A stretch of DNA of 64,000 nucleotides. Origin: a virus. Location of the stretch: IMG/VR virus record IMGVR_UViG_3300049719_000183, positions 1 to 64,000 of that record; one strand, given 5' to 3'. Below the pieces are notes generated by a model. That model worked only from the letters and a program-made list of their open reading frames with translations. It was not told the DNA's origin and searched no databases. Positions 42,209 to 49,929 of the stretch are shown here, one piece after another (position 1 is the first letter of the stretch; each line of letters opens with the position of its first letter). The translations under genes and the position numbers were made by a program.

Positions 42209-42502
42209 ATGGACGGAAAAATCACATTCGACAAGGCTGACTTTGCCTCCGTGCGGGCCGACACCACGCTGGTGCAGCCCACTTACGAGGAGTGCCCGGA
42301 GCCTCTTGACATGCTTCCCGGTACGTCGGTGAAGACCTACGTTGACAGTAAGCTCGGCGAGCCCCCTCTGTGCGGCAGGCTGTCACGCCTCTCAGAGGAT
42401 GGCGCTGTTGTAGTCGGCTACGGCTGGCTCGATATGCCCAGTGAAACATTCGTCTGGCGGGGCACCCGTGACGAATACGCCCGCACCTGGGTGTGCGACT
42501 AA
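42209..42502 (+). CDS. Unrecognised 97-aa protein
   Basis: MDGKITFDKADFASVRADTT..., beta-rich with RLSEDGAVVVGYGWLD and TFVWRGTRDEYARTWVCD near the end. Short intergenic spacing before and after suggests operon membership. Confidence 0.55.
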   Translation: MDGKITFDKADFASVRADTTLVQPTYEECPEPLDMLPGTSVKTYVDSKLGEPPLCGRLSRLSEDGAVVVGYGWLDMPSETFVWRGTRDEYARTWVCD

Positions 42503-42506
42503 TATC

Positions 42507-42718
42507 ATGAAAAATCCACCCAATCCAAACAGCAAGAACAGCCTCAGGAAGGCCGAGCGCAAGGAGTCCAAGCGACGGGAAAGGCTCTACCCGATAGCCC
42601 ATGTGGTGGCAAATCAACTGGGTCAAGCAGAGGCGGAGAGCCGGTTCATCCACGAGCCGAGAAGAAGCGACTGGACTCCCAGCGCGGAGGGCTGCGCAGA
42701 TTCACTTTCCTACCATGA
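42507..42718 (+). pseudogene. Small basic protein with frame break and RRFTF end
   Basis: The ATG frame reads MKNPPNPNSKNSLRKAERKE then ERLYPIAHVVANQLGQAEAE. In the -1 frame the 3' end reads KKRLDSQRGGLRRFTFLP and stops at a TGA overlapping the next ATG, the normal junction type here. The RRFTF ending is the motif seen in six neighbours, which argues that the -1 frame is the true 3' end and one base is missing between ~42590 and 42660. Confidence 0.5.
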
Positions 42719-43431
42719 AACGTACCACCCATCGCACGCCACCCGACAACCTTGTGTTGCCTTCCAACCCCGCTGCACTCATGGCCCTTCTCAACGGAGA
42801 CATTGGCAACTTCGCCATTGCCTCTACGCCCGGCGGTATCGAGGCACAGGAGAAGGCAGGCCAGATGGCCCAGGCCCTCAAGGAAACGCTGCCCATCGAC
42901 GGCACCATTGAGACCAAGTTCGGCCGCGACAACCCGAGGGCAACGTGGGAGAAGCTAGGCTTCAAGTTCGGCAAGAAGACGGAGGACATCTTCGTGGAGT
43001 GCACATTCCCGAAGGGCTGGAAGAAGCAGGAGACCGACCACAGCATGTGGACCGACCTCCTGGACGAGCACGGGCGCAAACGGGCTGCCATCTTCTACAA
43101 GGCGGCGTTCTATGATCGTTCGGCCCACGTATCCCTGTGCCACCGCTTCGGCGTCAGGCGCAAGTACCCCGATAATAGGGGAGACCCCCTTACGGTGTAC
43201 GTTGAGGATCAGAACGGCGAGGTGAGCCGTGAGATCGCCGACCTGCCCCAGCCCGACTGGAAGGACCGCGAGGAGTCGAAGAAGCTCTCCGACAGGATCG
43301 ACGCCGCTGAGGCCGAGCTGAGGGACTGGCTCACTGCCAAGTTCCCGGACTGGGGGAAGGCCTGGGCCTACTGGGACACGCCGCCCGTCCCCGAGGCTCG
43401 TCGCAGGTTCAACATGGGAGCAGGAACATAA
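42715..43431 (+). CDS. Conserved phage protein of unknown function (238 aa)
   Basis: ATG at 42715; the open frame upstream is shadow. NPAALMALLNGDIGNFAIAS and GGIEAQEKAGQMAQALKETL resemble a widely distributed uncharacterised phage protein. GRKRAAIFYKAAFYDRSAHV and a later helical part complete the fold. Ends ARRRFNMGAGT, a variant of the RRFNF motif. Confidence 0.68.
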   Translation: MKRTTHRTPPDNLVLPSNPAALMALLNGDIGNFAIASTPGGIEAQEKAGQMAQALKETLPIDGTIETKFGRDNPRATWEKLGFKFGKKTEDIFVECTFPKGWKKQETDHSMWTDLLDEHGRKRAAIFYKAAFYDRSAHVSLCHRFGVRRKYPDNRGDPLTVYVEDQNGEVSREIADLPQPDWKDREESKKLSDRIDAAEAELRDWLTAKFPDWGKAWAYWDTPPVPEARRRFNMGAGT

Positions 43432-43694
43432 TGGCTAAATACATCGTACATACCCGGGGCATCATGCCCGAGAGCATGGTCATTTTCGACCATGCCACAC
43501 CCCATGTGGAAATGGTGGAGATGCTCCACGTTCCGAGAGAGTGCATCGTGTCGGCAGGCAGGGTGAAATTCGTCGGTGACACAGCCTACTGCGACATGGA
43601 GAGCGAATCTCTCGGCATCAGGCGTGATGAGCACCGTGAGGAAAAAGATCGCAGGCTGGCCAACGTCACCTTCGACCCGCTATACAGGGAATGA
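43431..43694 (+). CDS. Unrecognised small protein (87 aa)
   Basis: ATG overlaps the previous stop. MAKYIVHTRGIMPESMVIFD, beta-alpha start, then AGRVKFVGDTAYCDMESES and a charged end. No family. Confidence 0.55.
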   Translation: MAKYIVHTRGIMPESMVIFDHATPHVEMVEMLHVPRECIVSAGRVKFVGDTAYCDMESESLGIRRDEHREEKDRRLANVTFDPLYRE

Positions 43695-43873
43695 TCTTCA
43701 AGACGCATCGTGAGGCCAAGGAGGCTGTTCGGAGGCGGGGGCTGAGGAGCTGGCAGATCGCGGTCGTGCGAGGCCCCAGGGGTGGCAGACGCCCCATCGC
43801 CTACGACCTTACCGACCTTGAGAGGCCTGATATGCCTGGCCTCACGGCCAGGCGGTTCAACTTCGCACAATAG
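43691..43873 (+). CDS. Small protein with RRFNF C-terminus (60 aa)
   Basis: ATG overlap with the preceding gene. Basic helix (HREAKEAVRRRGLRSWQIAV) and the ending LTARRFNFAQ. Confidence 0.6.
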   Translation: MIFKTHREAKEAVRRRGLRSWQIAVVRGPRGGRRPIAYDLTDLERPDMPGLTARRFNFAQ

Positions 43874-43911
43874 TGTTTACAAACAGACAAAATCCTGTTT
43901 ACGTTTCTTCC
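43874..43911 (+). promoter_or_regulatory. TGTTTACA element with AAATCCTGTTTAC
   Basis: TGTTTACA at 43874-43881, then AAATCCTGTTTAC at 43891-43903, i.e. two related half elements, before the GTG at 43912. Confidence 0.5.
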
Positions 43912-44226
43912 GTGAAAGCCGAGCCCGCATTCAAGATTGGCCAGCGTGTTAAGGTGCTTGTGTGCCCGGGCTATTGGTATTGCAGGCACGGGATCATCAC
44001 GAGAAAGGCCAAGAAGAGTGCCTGCGTGATTCCGTGCCCGGCCCACTTGGAGAGACCATACACCTCTCGCGGTTGGAAGGGGGCGGAACGTGATTTTGAG
44101 GCCACATTTTCTCACTGGACGTTTGGAGCCCACGCTACTGCACGACGTAAGGCATTGGGCCTCGCCTCTTGGGGCTTTCGTGTGCCCTACGTGGACATCG
44201 TGCCCGAGTCGGAGGCAAAACTATGA
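43912..44226 (+). CDS. SH3-like small protein (104 aa)
   Basis: GTG at 43912 chosen because the earlier in-frame GTG at 43873 falls in the TGTTTACA element. FKIGQRVKVLVCPGYWYCRH and GIITRKAKKS look like a KOW/SH3-like barrel. Later ATFSHWTFGAHATARRKALG. Function unknown. Confidence 0.58.
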   Translation: MKAEPAFKIGQRVKVLVCPGYWYCRHGIITRKAKKSACVIPCPAHLERPYTSRGWKGAERDFEATFSHWTFGAHATARRKALGLASWGFRVPYVDIVPESEAKL

Positions 44227-44411
44227 AGGCTACCATCAAAATCAACATGGACAACGCAGCGTTTGAGCCTGACTTCAATGTCGAGCTTGCACGCTTGCTC
44301 GAAGCAGTTGCCGCCCGCATACGGGACGTTGGATGCAGCGGCGCGGGCTCCAAACGTCCGATCAGCGACATCAATGGAAATCTGGTTGGGGGGCTCGCCA
44401 TATCGAAGTGA
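44223..44411 (+). CDS. Small conserved phage protein (NMDNAAFE...DINGN type)
   Basis: 62 residues. KINMDNAAFEPDFNVELARL and ISDINGNLVGGLAI match a small phage protein family with an N-terminal 'NAAFE' and C-terminal 'DxNGN' signature, function unknown. Confidence 0.7.
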   Translation: MKATIKINMDNAAFEPDFNVELARLLEAVAARIRDVGCSGAGSKRPISDINGNLVGGLAISK

Positions 44412-44677
44412 AGGTGTTCGACTCCATCGTTACTGAGGCCGAGATCGCCTGCGTGCTCCAGCGCATGAGGGCGAAGCCTTTCACTCTGTCCGATCTGAGA
44501 CAGGCGGCTGACGATGCGGGCGTTGTCTACACCTACGAGTTCTGTTGCCGTCTCATCAATAAGCACCGCAGCGAACTTCGCCCAGTCACAGGCCGAAACA
44601 TCCGCCCTCGCACCTGGGAGTGGGTGGGTGAGGCCACAAAGCACGAAAGGGAACTCCCGAGATGGCACGCACCATGA
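44408..44677 (+). CDS. Unrecognised small protein (89 aa)
   Basis: GTG start overlaps the preceding stop (GTGA). Helix-rich with PFTLSDLRQAADDAGVVYTY, which could be an HTH, then CCRLINKHRSELRPV. Confidence 0.55.
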   Translation: MKVFDSIVTEAEIACVLQRMRAKPFTLSDLRQAADDAGVVYTYEFCCRLINKHRSELRPVTGRNIRPRTWEWVGEATKHERELPRWHAP

Positions 44678-45006
44678 AATTCTACAAGATGACTCCTGTC
44701 ACCATCGACCTTGTCAAGGAGCGTCGATATGTGGCTATGCACGACGCCCACTGGCTCAACATTCCTCGCAGGAAACGCGGGGCTGCATTGAAGCGCAAGA
44801 GCGAGCTTCGCAAGTGGCACACCCCTGCGGACTGCGCCCGCCTCCACCAACTCCTCGATCTTGTGGAGAAGGGCAAACTTATGGACGCTGTGGCTGCCAC
44901 CCGCAAGTGGCCGGGGTCCCTGAGGGAGGCTATCAGCGAGGAGATATGGGACATGCTCTGGAACGTCTCCAGGGACGAAGCCCGTTACCTCATCATGGCC
45001 GAATGA
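44674..45006 (+). CDS. Unrecognised helical protein (110 aa)
   Basis: ATG overlaps the previous stop; an earlier in-frame ATG lies at 44662. LDLVEKGKLMDAVAATRKWP and EEIWDMLWNVSRDEARYLIM. No family. Confidence 0.55.
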   Translation: MKFYKMTPVTIDLVKERRYVAMHDAHWLNIPRRKRGAALKRKSELRKWHTPADCARLHQLLDLVEKGKLMDAVAATRKWPGSLREAISEEIWDMLWNVSRDEARYLIMAE

Positions 45007-45040
45007 GAAGTAACGGAACCTATGCCTCCCGTGACTAGAA

Positions 45041-45334
45041 ATGCCCACTTCGCCACGATCAAAAACCCCTGGAAAGGCAAGTCCATGCAGAGGTCTTCGC
45101 CCGAAGTGGGAGGAGACGTACAAGTGCGGCTGCGTGGCGGGAGCGCCCCGCAAGAGGGAACTTCTGGGATATTGCGCGAAGCACGGAACCGACCGAGAGG
45201 GAATCCCGTGGAACAACGAGGAGAACCAGGTGGTAGACGGAGTGACGTACGCAGCGCACAACCCGACAATTCGGTCTGCTCGGAAGATTTATCTCGGCCA
45301 CCTGTTTCGCAGGCTGGCCCAGGGACCGGATTGA
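45041..45334 (+). CDS. Small Cys-containing protein, start uncertain (up to 97 aa)
   Basis: The convincing part is WEETYKCGCVAGAPRKRELL followed by YCAKHGTDREG, a C-x-C...C-x2-H pattern. The first ~25 codons look odd and the other frame (from ATG 45022: AHFATIKNPWKGKSMQ) may hold the true N-terminus, implying one extra base near 45080-45100. Confidence 0.45.
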   Translation: MPTSPRSKTPGKASPCRGLRPKWEETYKCGCVAGAPRKRELLGYCAKHGTDREGIPWNNEENQVVDGVTYAAHNPTIRSARKIYLGHLFRRLAQGPD

Positions 45335-45477
45335 ACCGCACCGAGGATCGATGGGCTTGGAACCTCGTACGCATTGGCATCCGTAAATCTGCCGTTTCCT
45401 ACATCGTGAAGATCACAGGATGCAGTCTCCAGGAAGCCCGTTCTTACGTCCGACAACTTGCCACCAAAAAATTGTAA
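45331..45477 (+). CDS. Small 48-aa protein with L7/L12-like motif
   Basis: TTG start overlapping the previous TGA. RWAWNLVRIGIRKSAVSYIV then KITGCSLQEARSYVRQLA, resembling the short helix-turn-helix of ribosomal L7/L12-like C-terminal domains found alone in phages. Confidence 0.5.
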   Translation: MNRTEDRWAWNLVRIGIRKSAVSYIVKITGCSLQEARSYVRQLATKKL

Positions 45478-45532
45478 ACTATTTCTGTTTACATTAAACA
45501 GGATTTGTGATCCCACTCAAACACCGTCAATT
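45473..45532 (+). promoter_or_regulatory. TGTAAACT/TGTTTACA inverted pair
   Basis: TGTAAACT (45473-45480) and TGTTTACA (45486-45493), followed by AAACAGGATTT, upstream of the ATG at 45533. Confidence 0.52.
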
Positions 45533-45814
45533 ATGGATACCAACATCACGCCCATCACGCCCGAACAGCGAGCCGCACGCTGGGGGTTGTTCGCCAAGAT
45601 CGCCGTCTTTGCCATAGGCGGTCTTCTGTTCTACAAGATCGCTGTCGCTACCGTTGTCGGGATGATAGGCCTCATCGTCGCCGCCGTCATCGGGGCTCTC
45701 TTCATTGCATTCCTCCCCATCGTGGGACGGCTGGTCTCAATCTATCGGCTCAACGAGGACGCCACCACCGCAGCCAACGAGGCCGTGGATCGTTGCTACC
45801 CCAACCCCACCTGA
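45533..45814 (+). CDS. Two-span membrane protein (93 aa)
   Basis: Hydrophobic spans at ~20-38 (LFAKIAVFAIGGLLFYKIA) and ~40-65 (VVGMIGLIVAAVIGALFIAF). A charged C-terminus follows. Fits a holin or small membrane accessory protein; no lysis gene is adjacent. Confidence 0.6.
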   Translation: MDTNITPITPEQRAARWGLFAKIAVFAIGGLLFYKIAVATVVGMIGLIVAAVIGALFIAFLPIVGRLVSIYRLNEDATTAANEAVDRCYPNPT

Positions 45815-46152
45815 TGCTCACTGCCAAGGCCATCATGAAGGTGCAGAAGATGCGGGACCAGATGCCTGTGGTCCGCCACATTCCACGCAAGAAGAGCAGC
45901 CTGAAACCCTCAGGACGCCGCTATCGCTCGGTGCAGGCACTGATCTCGGAGCAGGCCATTCCCGACTCCTTCAGCTATCACGAGATGATGGACCGTGTGT
46001 CCATCTACAATGGGTTGGTGGACGATCTGGTCACACATCCCGTGGCCGTGAAGCACACAAGTATTCGCCTGCTTGCCATCGAGGCCACACAGGTGCTCAC
46101 GGCCCTCTACGAAGAGGCTGTCAAACTGCATCCTGGCCAACCACAACCATAA
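45814..46152 (+). CDS. Unrecognised basic protein (112 aa)
   Basis: ATG overlaps the previous TGA. N-terminal basic region (VRHIPRKKSSLKPSGRRYRS), then helices (YHEMMDRVSIYNGLVDDLV). No family. Confidence 0.55.
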   Translation: MLTAKAIMKVQKMRDQMPVVRHIPRKKSSLKPSGRRYRSVQALISEQAIPDSFSYHEMMDRVSIYNGLVDDLVTHPVAVKHTSIRLLAIEATQVLTALYEEAVKLHPGQPQP

Positions 46153-46159
46153 ACCCAAA

Positions 46160-46675
46160 ATGAAGATCGATACCAGAATCACAATCGCCCGACTCAATCG
46201 TGAGGCCGAGCAGTACGAACGGGACGCCGCCATCTGCAGGAAAGCGGCTGAGGAGCTTGGAGCCACCGAGAAACTGCTGCGGGAGATTGACACCCGCATC
46301 GCCACACCCACGGCGGTGATCGAGCCCCCGAAGCACAAGGTGATCAAGAAGGCCAAGAAGCGGCCAAGCAAGTACACTGTCGCTAGGACCAAGCGGGCGC
46401 TGTATTCCAGTCCCCAGGTGGTCGCCGCTGCCTGCCGTCAGGTGTTCGCCAACAACCCTGACAAGCCCATCTTCAGGACGAAAACGCTGAAGAACGAGGT
46501 GCGCAAGATCGAGGGCGTCACCGTTCGGAGCAATCGCACGCTCGGCCAGATGCTGAAGAAGTTCCAGGAGTTCCGGCGCGGCGAGGACAAGGCGACCTGG
46601 TGCTGCCCGAGCATCACCCCCGTCCCGATCCACACTGAGCCGCAGGCCACCCTGGCCGCTGTCGGAGGTGCCTAG
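46160..46675 (+). CDS. Helical coiled-coil plus basic C-terminal domain (171 aa)
   Basis: ATG at 46160 (eight bases after the previous stop). N-terminal coiled coil (IARLNREAEQYERDAAICRK; ATEKLLREIDTRIATP), basic linker (KKAKKRPSKYTVARTKRA) and a C-terminal part with IFRTKTLKNEVRKIEGVTVR resembling a winged helix. Confidence 0.6.
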   Translation: MKIDTRITIARLNREAEQYERDAAICRKAAEELGATEKLLREIDTRIATPTAVIEPPKHKVIKKAKKRPSKYTVARTKRALYSSPQVVAAACRQVFANNPDKPIFRTKTLKNEVRKIEGVTVRSNRTLGQMLKKFQEFRRGEDKATWCCPSITPVPIHTEPQATLAAVGGA

Positions 46676-46698
46676 GCCCCTACTCGTCCACCAGCGCC

Positions 46699-47172
46699 AT
46701 GACAATCCCAGACGTTCCTGATCATCGCACCAAGCCCCTCAAGACGAGGGGTATGAAGGTGGTCATCAACAATTGCTTCGGGGGCTTCTCACTCTCGGAG
46801 GTGGCTGTCATGCGGCTGGTGGACGAGCAGTTTCCCTTGGAGAGCTGGCCTTGGGATCCAAACGAGAAATTCAACGTATCCATAGGCAGGGCAACGCAGG
46901 CGCACGATCTCGGCAACGGCTGGGTGCGCTATGGCGACAGCAGCATGTTCAGCAGCCTTGTGAAGAACGGCATGGTGTACAGCAGCCATCTCAGTGACGA
47001 CAAGCTGCGGGCCGATCCTCGCCTCGTTAGGCTGGTGGAAGAGATGGGAGATGATGCTTGTGGTCCCTGTGCGGATCTGAAGGTGGTAGTCATTCCCGAG
47101 GGCGTGGACTACGTCATCGAGGAGTACAATGGCTCGGAAACGGTGGCTGAGAAACACAGGACGTGGTCATGA
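46699..47172 (+). CDS. Conserved protein of unknown function (MKVVINNCFGGF type)
   Basis: 157 residues. MKVVINNCFGGFSLSEVAVM and LKVVVIPEGVDYVIEEYNG with EKHRTW at the end mark a family widespread in phages and bacteria without known function. An internal ATG at 46753 (MKVVINN) is a plausible alternative start. Confidence 0.75.
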   Translation: MTIPDVPDHRTKPLKTRGMKVVINNCFGGFSLSEVAVMRLVDEQFPLESWPWDPNEKFNVSIGRATQAHDLGNGWVRYGDSSMFSSLVKNGMVYSSHLSDDKLRADPRLVRLVEEMGDDACGPCADLKVVVIPEGVDYVIEEYNGSETVAEKHRTWS

Positions 47173-47369
47173 ACTGCCCCTATTGTGACCGTGTCATCAA
47201 CGCGTGGACAGGCTTGCAGGAGCTTCAGAAGTTCCAGAAGCATCTGGGAAAGTGCCGCAAGAACCCGGCCAACTTTCCCCTTCCCCTGAGGGGCGGCAGG
47301 AGACTCATCTCCCCCTCCTGTCCCACCATGAACGACGCCCTCATCCTGAGGCACGAAAGCGGCCAATGA
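47169..47369 (+). CDS. Zinc-finger-like small protein (66 aa)
   Basis: MNCPYCDRVINAWTG then FQKHLGKCRKNP gives C-x2-C...H-x3-C, a C2HC finger pattern. ATGA overlap with the previous gene. Confidence 0.6.
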   Translation: MNCPYCDRVINAWTGLQELQKFQKHLGKCRKNPANFPLPLRGGRRLISPSCPTMNDALILRHESGQ

Positions 47370-47608
47370 TCACTGACACCACTCTTAGCAACATCGGCAC
47401 TATAATCCGCGATTACCACCAGCGGGGCTACCCCATGGTGTTTGTGCCCGAGCACTGGCCTCAGTTGGTGGCCGAGATAAAACGGCTGCAGGAGTTCGAG
47501 AAGAACGAGTTGGTGGCCCGTGTACAGAGGGCGGAACAGTTGGATGAGATTCTGACCACCCTTCGGCGCATTGAAGCCGCTTTCGACAGGAGGATACGAC
47601 CAGAATGA
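47366..47608 (+). CDS. Small coiled-coil protein (80 aa)
   Basis: MITDTTLSNIGTIIRDYHQR then VFVPEHWPQLVAEIKRLQEF and ELVARVQRAEQLDEILTTLR. ATGA overlap. Unrecognised. Confidence 0.57.
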   Translation: MITDTTLSNIGTIIRDYHQRGYPMVFVPEHWPQLVAEIKRLQEFEKNELVARVQRAEQLDEILTTLRRIEAAFDRRIRPE

Positions 47609-47856
47609 GCCTCAGCGTCCATCCGAGCCCCCGCCTCAACAGGCAGTTGGCCATGAAGGAGCCTAGCAAGCTCGCTCAGGCCATTACCTGTGAGTTCATT
47701 GCCTGTCCTGCCAGGGATGGCAAGCTGTCCCATCTCGGCACCCGCATGGCCCACATCGTGGACGCCCACTTGGAGAACCTGCTAAAGGTGGCCACGCTGG
47801 GCAGTGACATCGAGCACGCACAGGAGAACATCAAGCACGCCACCCCCACGCCGTGA
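47605..47856 (+). CDS. Unrecognised small protein (83 aa)
   Basis: MSLSVHPSPRLNRQLAMKEP, with CEFIACPARDG and HIVDAHLENLLKVATLGSD. ATG overlaps the previous stop. Unknown. Confidence 0.52.
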   Translation: MSLSVHPSPRLNRQLAMKEPSKLAQAITCEFIACPARDGKLSHLGTRMAHIVDAHLENLLKVATLGSDIEHAQENIKHATPTP

Positions 47857-48125
47857 AGCCCGCCACCAAACCCTGTCCCTTCTGCGCCAACCCTCCCAGG
47901 TGGAGCTTTGAGCCCGTCACCGTGGATCACACGGAAGGCACTGTGGATCGCATTGGCTGCCCGTCCATCCATGTCTCTCTGGCCTGCGGGTGCAGGGCGC
48001 ATCCCCATGTGGAGGCTAACGCTGATTTCTCAGACGGCATTTACAGGAGTGACTACTGGCTCCCCGGCACTCTTGAGTCCACCGTGCAAGACGTGGCCAA
48101 CATCTGGAACACACAGAGACCGTGA
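47853..48125 (+). CDS. Lar-like zinc protein (restriction alleviation type)
   Basis: 90 residues, GTG start. TKPCPFCANPPRWSFEPV at the N-terminus and DVANIWNTQRP at the end frame a Cys-rich core (IGCPSIHVSLACGCRAH), the pattern of Lar-type phage/prophage proteins (CPFC...W.NTR). Known members counter host type I restriction. Confidence 0.62.
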   Translation: MKPATKPCPFCANPPRWSFEPVTVDHTEGTVDRIGCPSIHVSLACGCRAHPHVEANADFSDGIYRSDYWLPGTLESTVQDVANIWNTQRP

Positions 48126-48322
48126 CCATCCTCGTTTACACGTCGCGAGAGCATCTCTGCACCTATCAGTCGGACATCATGCCTCGACTCGAAGAGAAGT
48201 TGGTGGGCATCCCAGGGCACGAGCACACTCCGTGGGTGGTGGGGGCCGTCGAGCACATCGTACCTATTGCACCAGACAAGCACCAGACGGCGGTGAAGGT
48301 AATTGTTTCCAGCCAGAGATGA
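48122..48322 (+). CDS. Unrecognised small protein (66 aa)
   Basis: GTG start overlapping the previous stop. MTILVYTSREHLCTYQSDIM, then EHIVPIAPDKHQTAVKVIVS, alpha/beta. No family. Confidence 0.52.
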   Translation: MTILVYTSREHLCTYQSDIMPRLEEKLVGIPGHEHTPWVVGAVEHIVPIAPDKHQTAVKVIVSSQR

Positions 48323-48532
48323 AAACTCTCAAATGTGATCAAGCCCTTGTCAGTTTCTTCTCCGTCCTGAGCGGCGGATTCCTCGATCCTACCCATTGGG
48401 AGAAGGCTGAGAAGGTGGCTATATTCAGGCTGCAGGCCGAAAAGCGGGGCTGCATGCAAGGCCCTCCTGCTGTCCCACAAGTTGGTGAAATACATCTCTG
48501 AGGAGGAAAGTACCCACAAAAAGGCGCTGTAG
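48319..48532 (+). pseudogene. Small helical protein with a +1 frame break
   Basis: Frame 0 reads MKTLKCDQALVSFFSVLSGG, HWEKAEKVAIFRLQAEKR, then meets a run of four G (48446-48449) and loses sense, stopping at 48501. In the +1 frame the sequence continues as AACKALLLSHKLVKYISEEE to a TAG at 48530. Removing one G restores a 70-residue helical protein. Confidence 0.5.
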
Positions 48533-48591
48533 TGACCCTCTACCACCCCGCCCCCAAGTTAAAGCATTTTCCATTTGCAAGTGGAAACCAC

Positions 48592-48629
48592 TTTTACCTG
48601 TTGAGCACCAGGAATGAACGCAGGTAAAA
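48592..48629 (+). other. 9-bp inverted repeat in intergenic region
   Basis: TTTTACCTG (48592-48600) and CAGGTAAAA (48621-48629), 20 bases apart, in a gap between accessory genes, with a smaller TTTCCA/TGGAAA pair just before. Possible operator or weak terminator. Confidence 0.45.
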
Positions 48630-48642
48630 ACACCAACTAGAC

Positions 48643-48819
48643 ATGTCACTATTCCAGCCCACCGATCCGAAGGACTTGGAGATTGAGCGGCTGACTACCG
48701 AGCGTACCCGGATGGTGCAGTGGGGGAACTTGGAGCGGGTGCCCGAGTTGGACCAGCACATCCACCGGCTGCGGGAGATGAAGCACCGGGAGAGGTTGGC
48801 GAGGGAGAATGCCAGGTAA
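48643..48819 (+). CDS. Small coiled-coil protein (58 aa)
   Basis: MSLFQPTDPKDLEIERLTTE followed by HIHRLREMKHRERLARENAR. Highly charged helix. Its stop codon is where the duplicated segment from the GT9-like gene begins. Confidence 0.55.
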   Translation: MSLFQPTDPKDLEIERLTTERTRMVQWGNLERVPELDQHIHRLREMKHRERLARENAR

Positions 48820-49162
48820 CCCAAAGCGCATCTTCAACCTCATCGGCCCCACTCCACTCCGTCCGATGATGGCCATAAAGGTTGTGCCCGATACTCCTAA
48901 TCCTTAAGGATTAAGGAACACTGTAAACAAATACTGTTTACAAAAACAGTATTGGCCTTATGATGCGAGTCATGAGGTACGAAGTCGTTGTCGGAAACAT
49001 CGGAACAGTGTACTCGGGATCCAATGAGCGCCAAGCTCAGAAGGATTACGTCGAGTACGTCGAGCAGTCCAAAACCAACTATGGGCGGGCTGCGGGCGAG
49101 AGTGTAACCTTCTTCAAGGACGGTTACGCTGTCAAATCAAGTACGTGGTGGGGGGTTCTGGC
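48818..49162 (+). repeat. Mosaic of duplicated segments
   Basis: 48818-48873 equals 37120-37175 (inside the GT9-like gene). 48872-49124 equals 37525-37777 (its 3' end, the regulatory block and the start of the next gene). 49131-49162 equals 51098-51129. The first two are joined at a short GGC/GCC match, skipping 349 bp of the source. Confidence 0.93.
48899..48959 (+). promoter_or_regulatory. Copied palindrome and TGTTTACA pair
   Basis: Exact copy of 37552-37612: AATCCTTAAGGATT, TGTAAACA (48922-48929) and TGTTTACA (48935-48942). Confidence 0.6.
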
Positions 49163-49313
49163 CGCCGTGAAATTCCCGCCCACGGTGTCAGAGGTGGCCT
49201 CACTGAGGGCTGAGAACGAACGGCTGAAGAAGCAACTGCGTCCGTCGGAACCAGAGGCCCCACCGCCTCCCATCGAGACGCCACCTAGGAGGTTTAGCTT
49301 CCAGCACACATAG
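48960..49313 (+). CDS. Chimeric protein: duplicated N-terminus plus new tail
   Basis: 117 residues. The first 55 (to FFKDG) are identical to those of the gene at 37613. The next ~10 come from an out-of-frame copy of 51098-51129 (KSSTWWGVLA). The rest is a coiled coil (EVASLRAENERLKKQLRPSE), a Pro-rich linker and PPRRFSFQHT, a form of the RRFNF end. The parts suggest recent assembly by recombination. Confidence 0.65.
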   Translation: MMRVMRYEVVVGNIGTVYSGSNERQAQKDYVEYVEQSKTNYGRAAGESVTFFKDGYAVKSSTWWGVLAAVKFPPTVSEVASLRAENERLKKQLRPSEPEAPPPPIETPPRRFSFQHT

Positions 49314-49353
49314 TTTCCACTACAATTCTCAATTTAACTTTAGATTCCTTATC

Positions 49354-49929
49354 ATGCACCACGATACCATGTACGAACCCACCAACAACAATACGAGGAA
49401 CGTCCTCGGCGTCCTCTTCGCCTTCGTAGCAGCCCTCATCCTCATTGCTGACGGCACCTTCACCGTACTCGGCAACTACGAGTACAGCAAGAGCATCGAG
49501 TCCTATTGGAGCCTGGCCGACAAGGCTTCCACCATCCCGCAGAAGTCCACGTACATTGACAAGTTCGTGGCAGCTCTGGAGGCATCTTCGCTGCAGGGCC
49601 AGCACAACGCTGTGGTGCTCGACACACCCGACAACAGTTTCGACAGCAACCTCGAAGCACTGAAGACGCTGCAAACCCGCCTGCACGAGATAGCGGGCAT
49701 GGATGTCACGTCATTCCAGTACCAGACGGCCATACAGCAGATAACAGGACAGGAGCAGGGTGAGGCTCACCATCTGCTGGGCATATTCGAGGGCTGCTGG
49801 TGGAAGGTGCACCACTTCTTCCTGTGGGGCTGGGTGGGCTGCATCAATGTGCTTGGCTCCATTATTCTCTTCATCGTTGGTCTCTGCATGCGCTTCGCTG
49901 ACGTACTCACAATGGCCAAGGCTTTCTAA
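49354..49929 (+). CDS. Two-span inner membrane protein with large periplasmic loop
   Basis: 191 residues (ATG at 49354; 49369 possible). Spans at ~17-38 (VLGVLFAFVAALILIADGTF) and ~158-178 (CINVLGSIILFIVGLCM). The ~115-residue loop between contains KASTIPQKSTYIDKFVAALE and LDTPDNSFDSNLEALKTLQT. Similar phage proteins of unknown function exist. A role at the host envelope is likely. Confidence 0.65.
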   Translation: MHHDTMYEPTNNNTRNVLGVLFAFVAALILIADGTFTVLGNYEYSKSIESYWSLADKASTIPQKSTYIDKFVAALEASSLQGQHNAVVLDTPDNSFDSNLEALKTLQTRLHEIAGMDVTSFQYQTAIQQITGQEQGEAHHLLGIFEGCWWKVHHFFLWGWVGCINVLGSIILFIVGLCMRFADVLTMAKAF

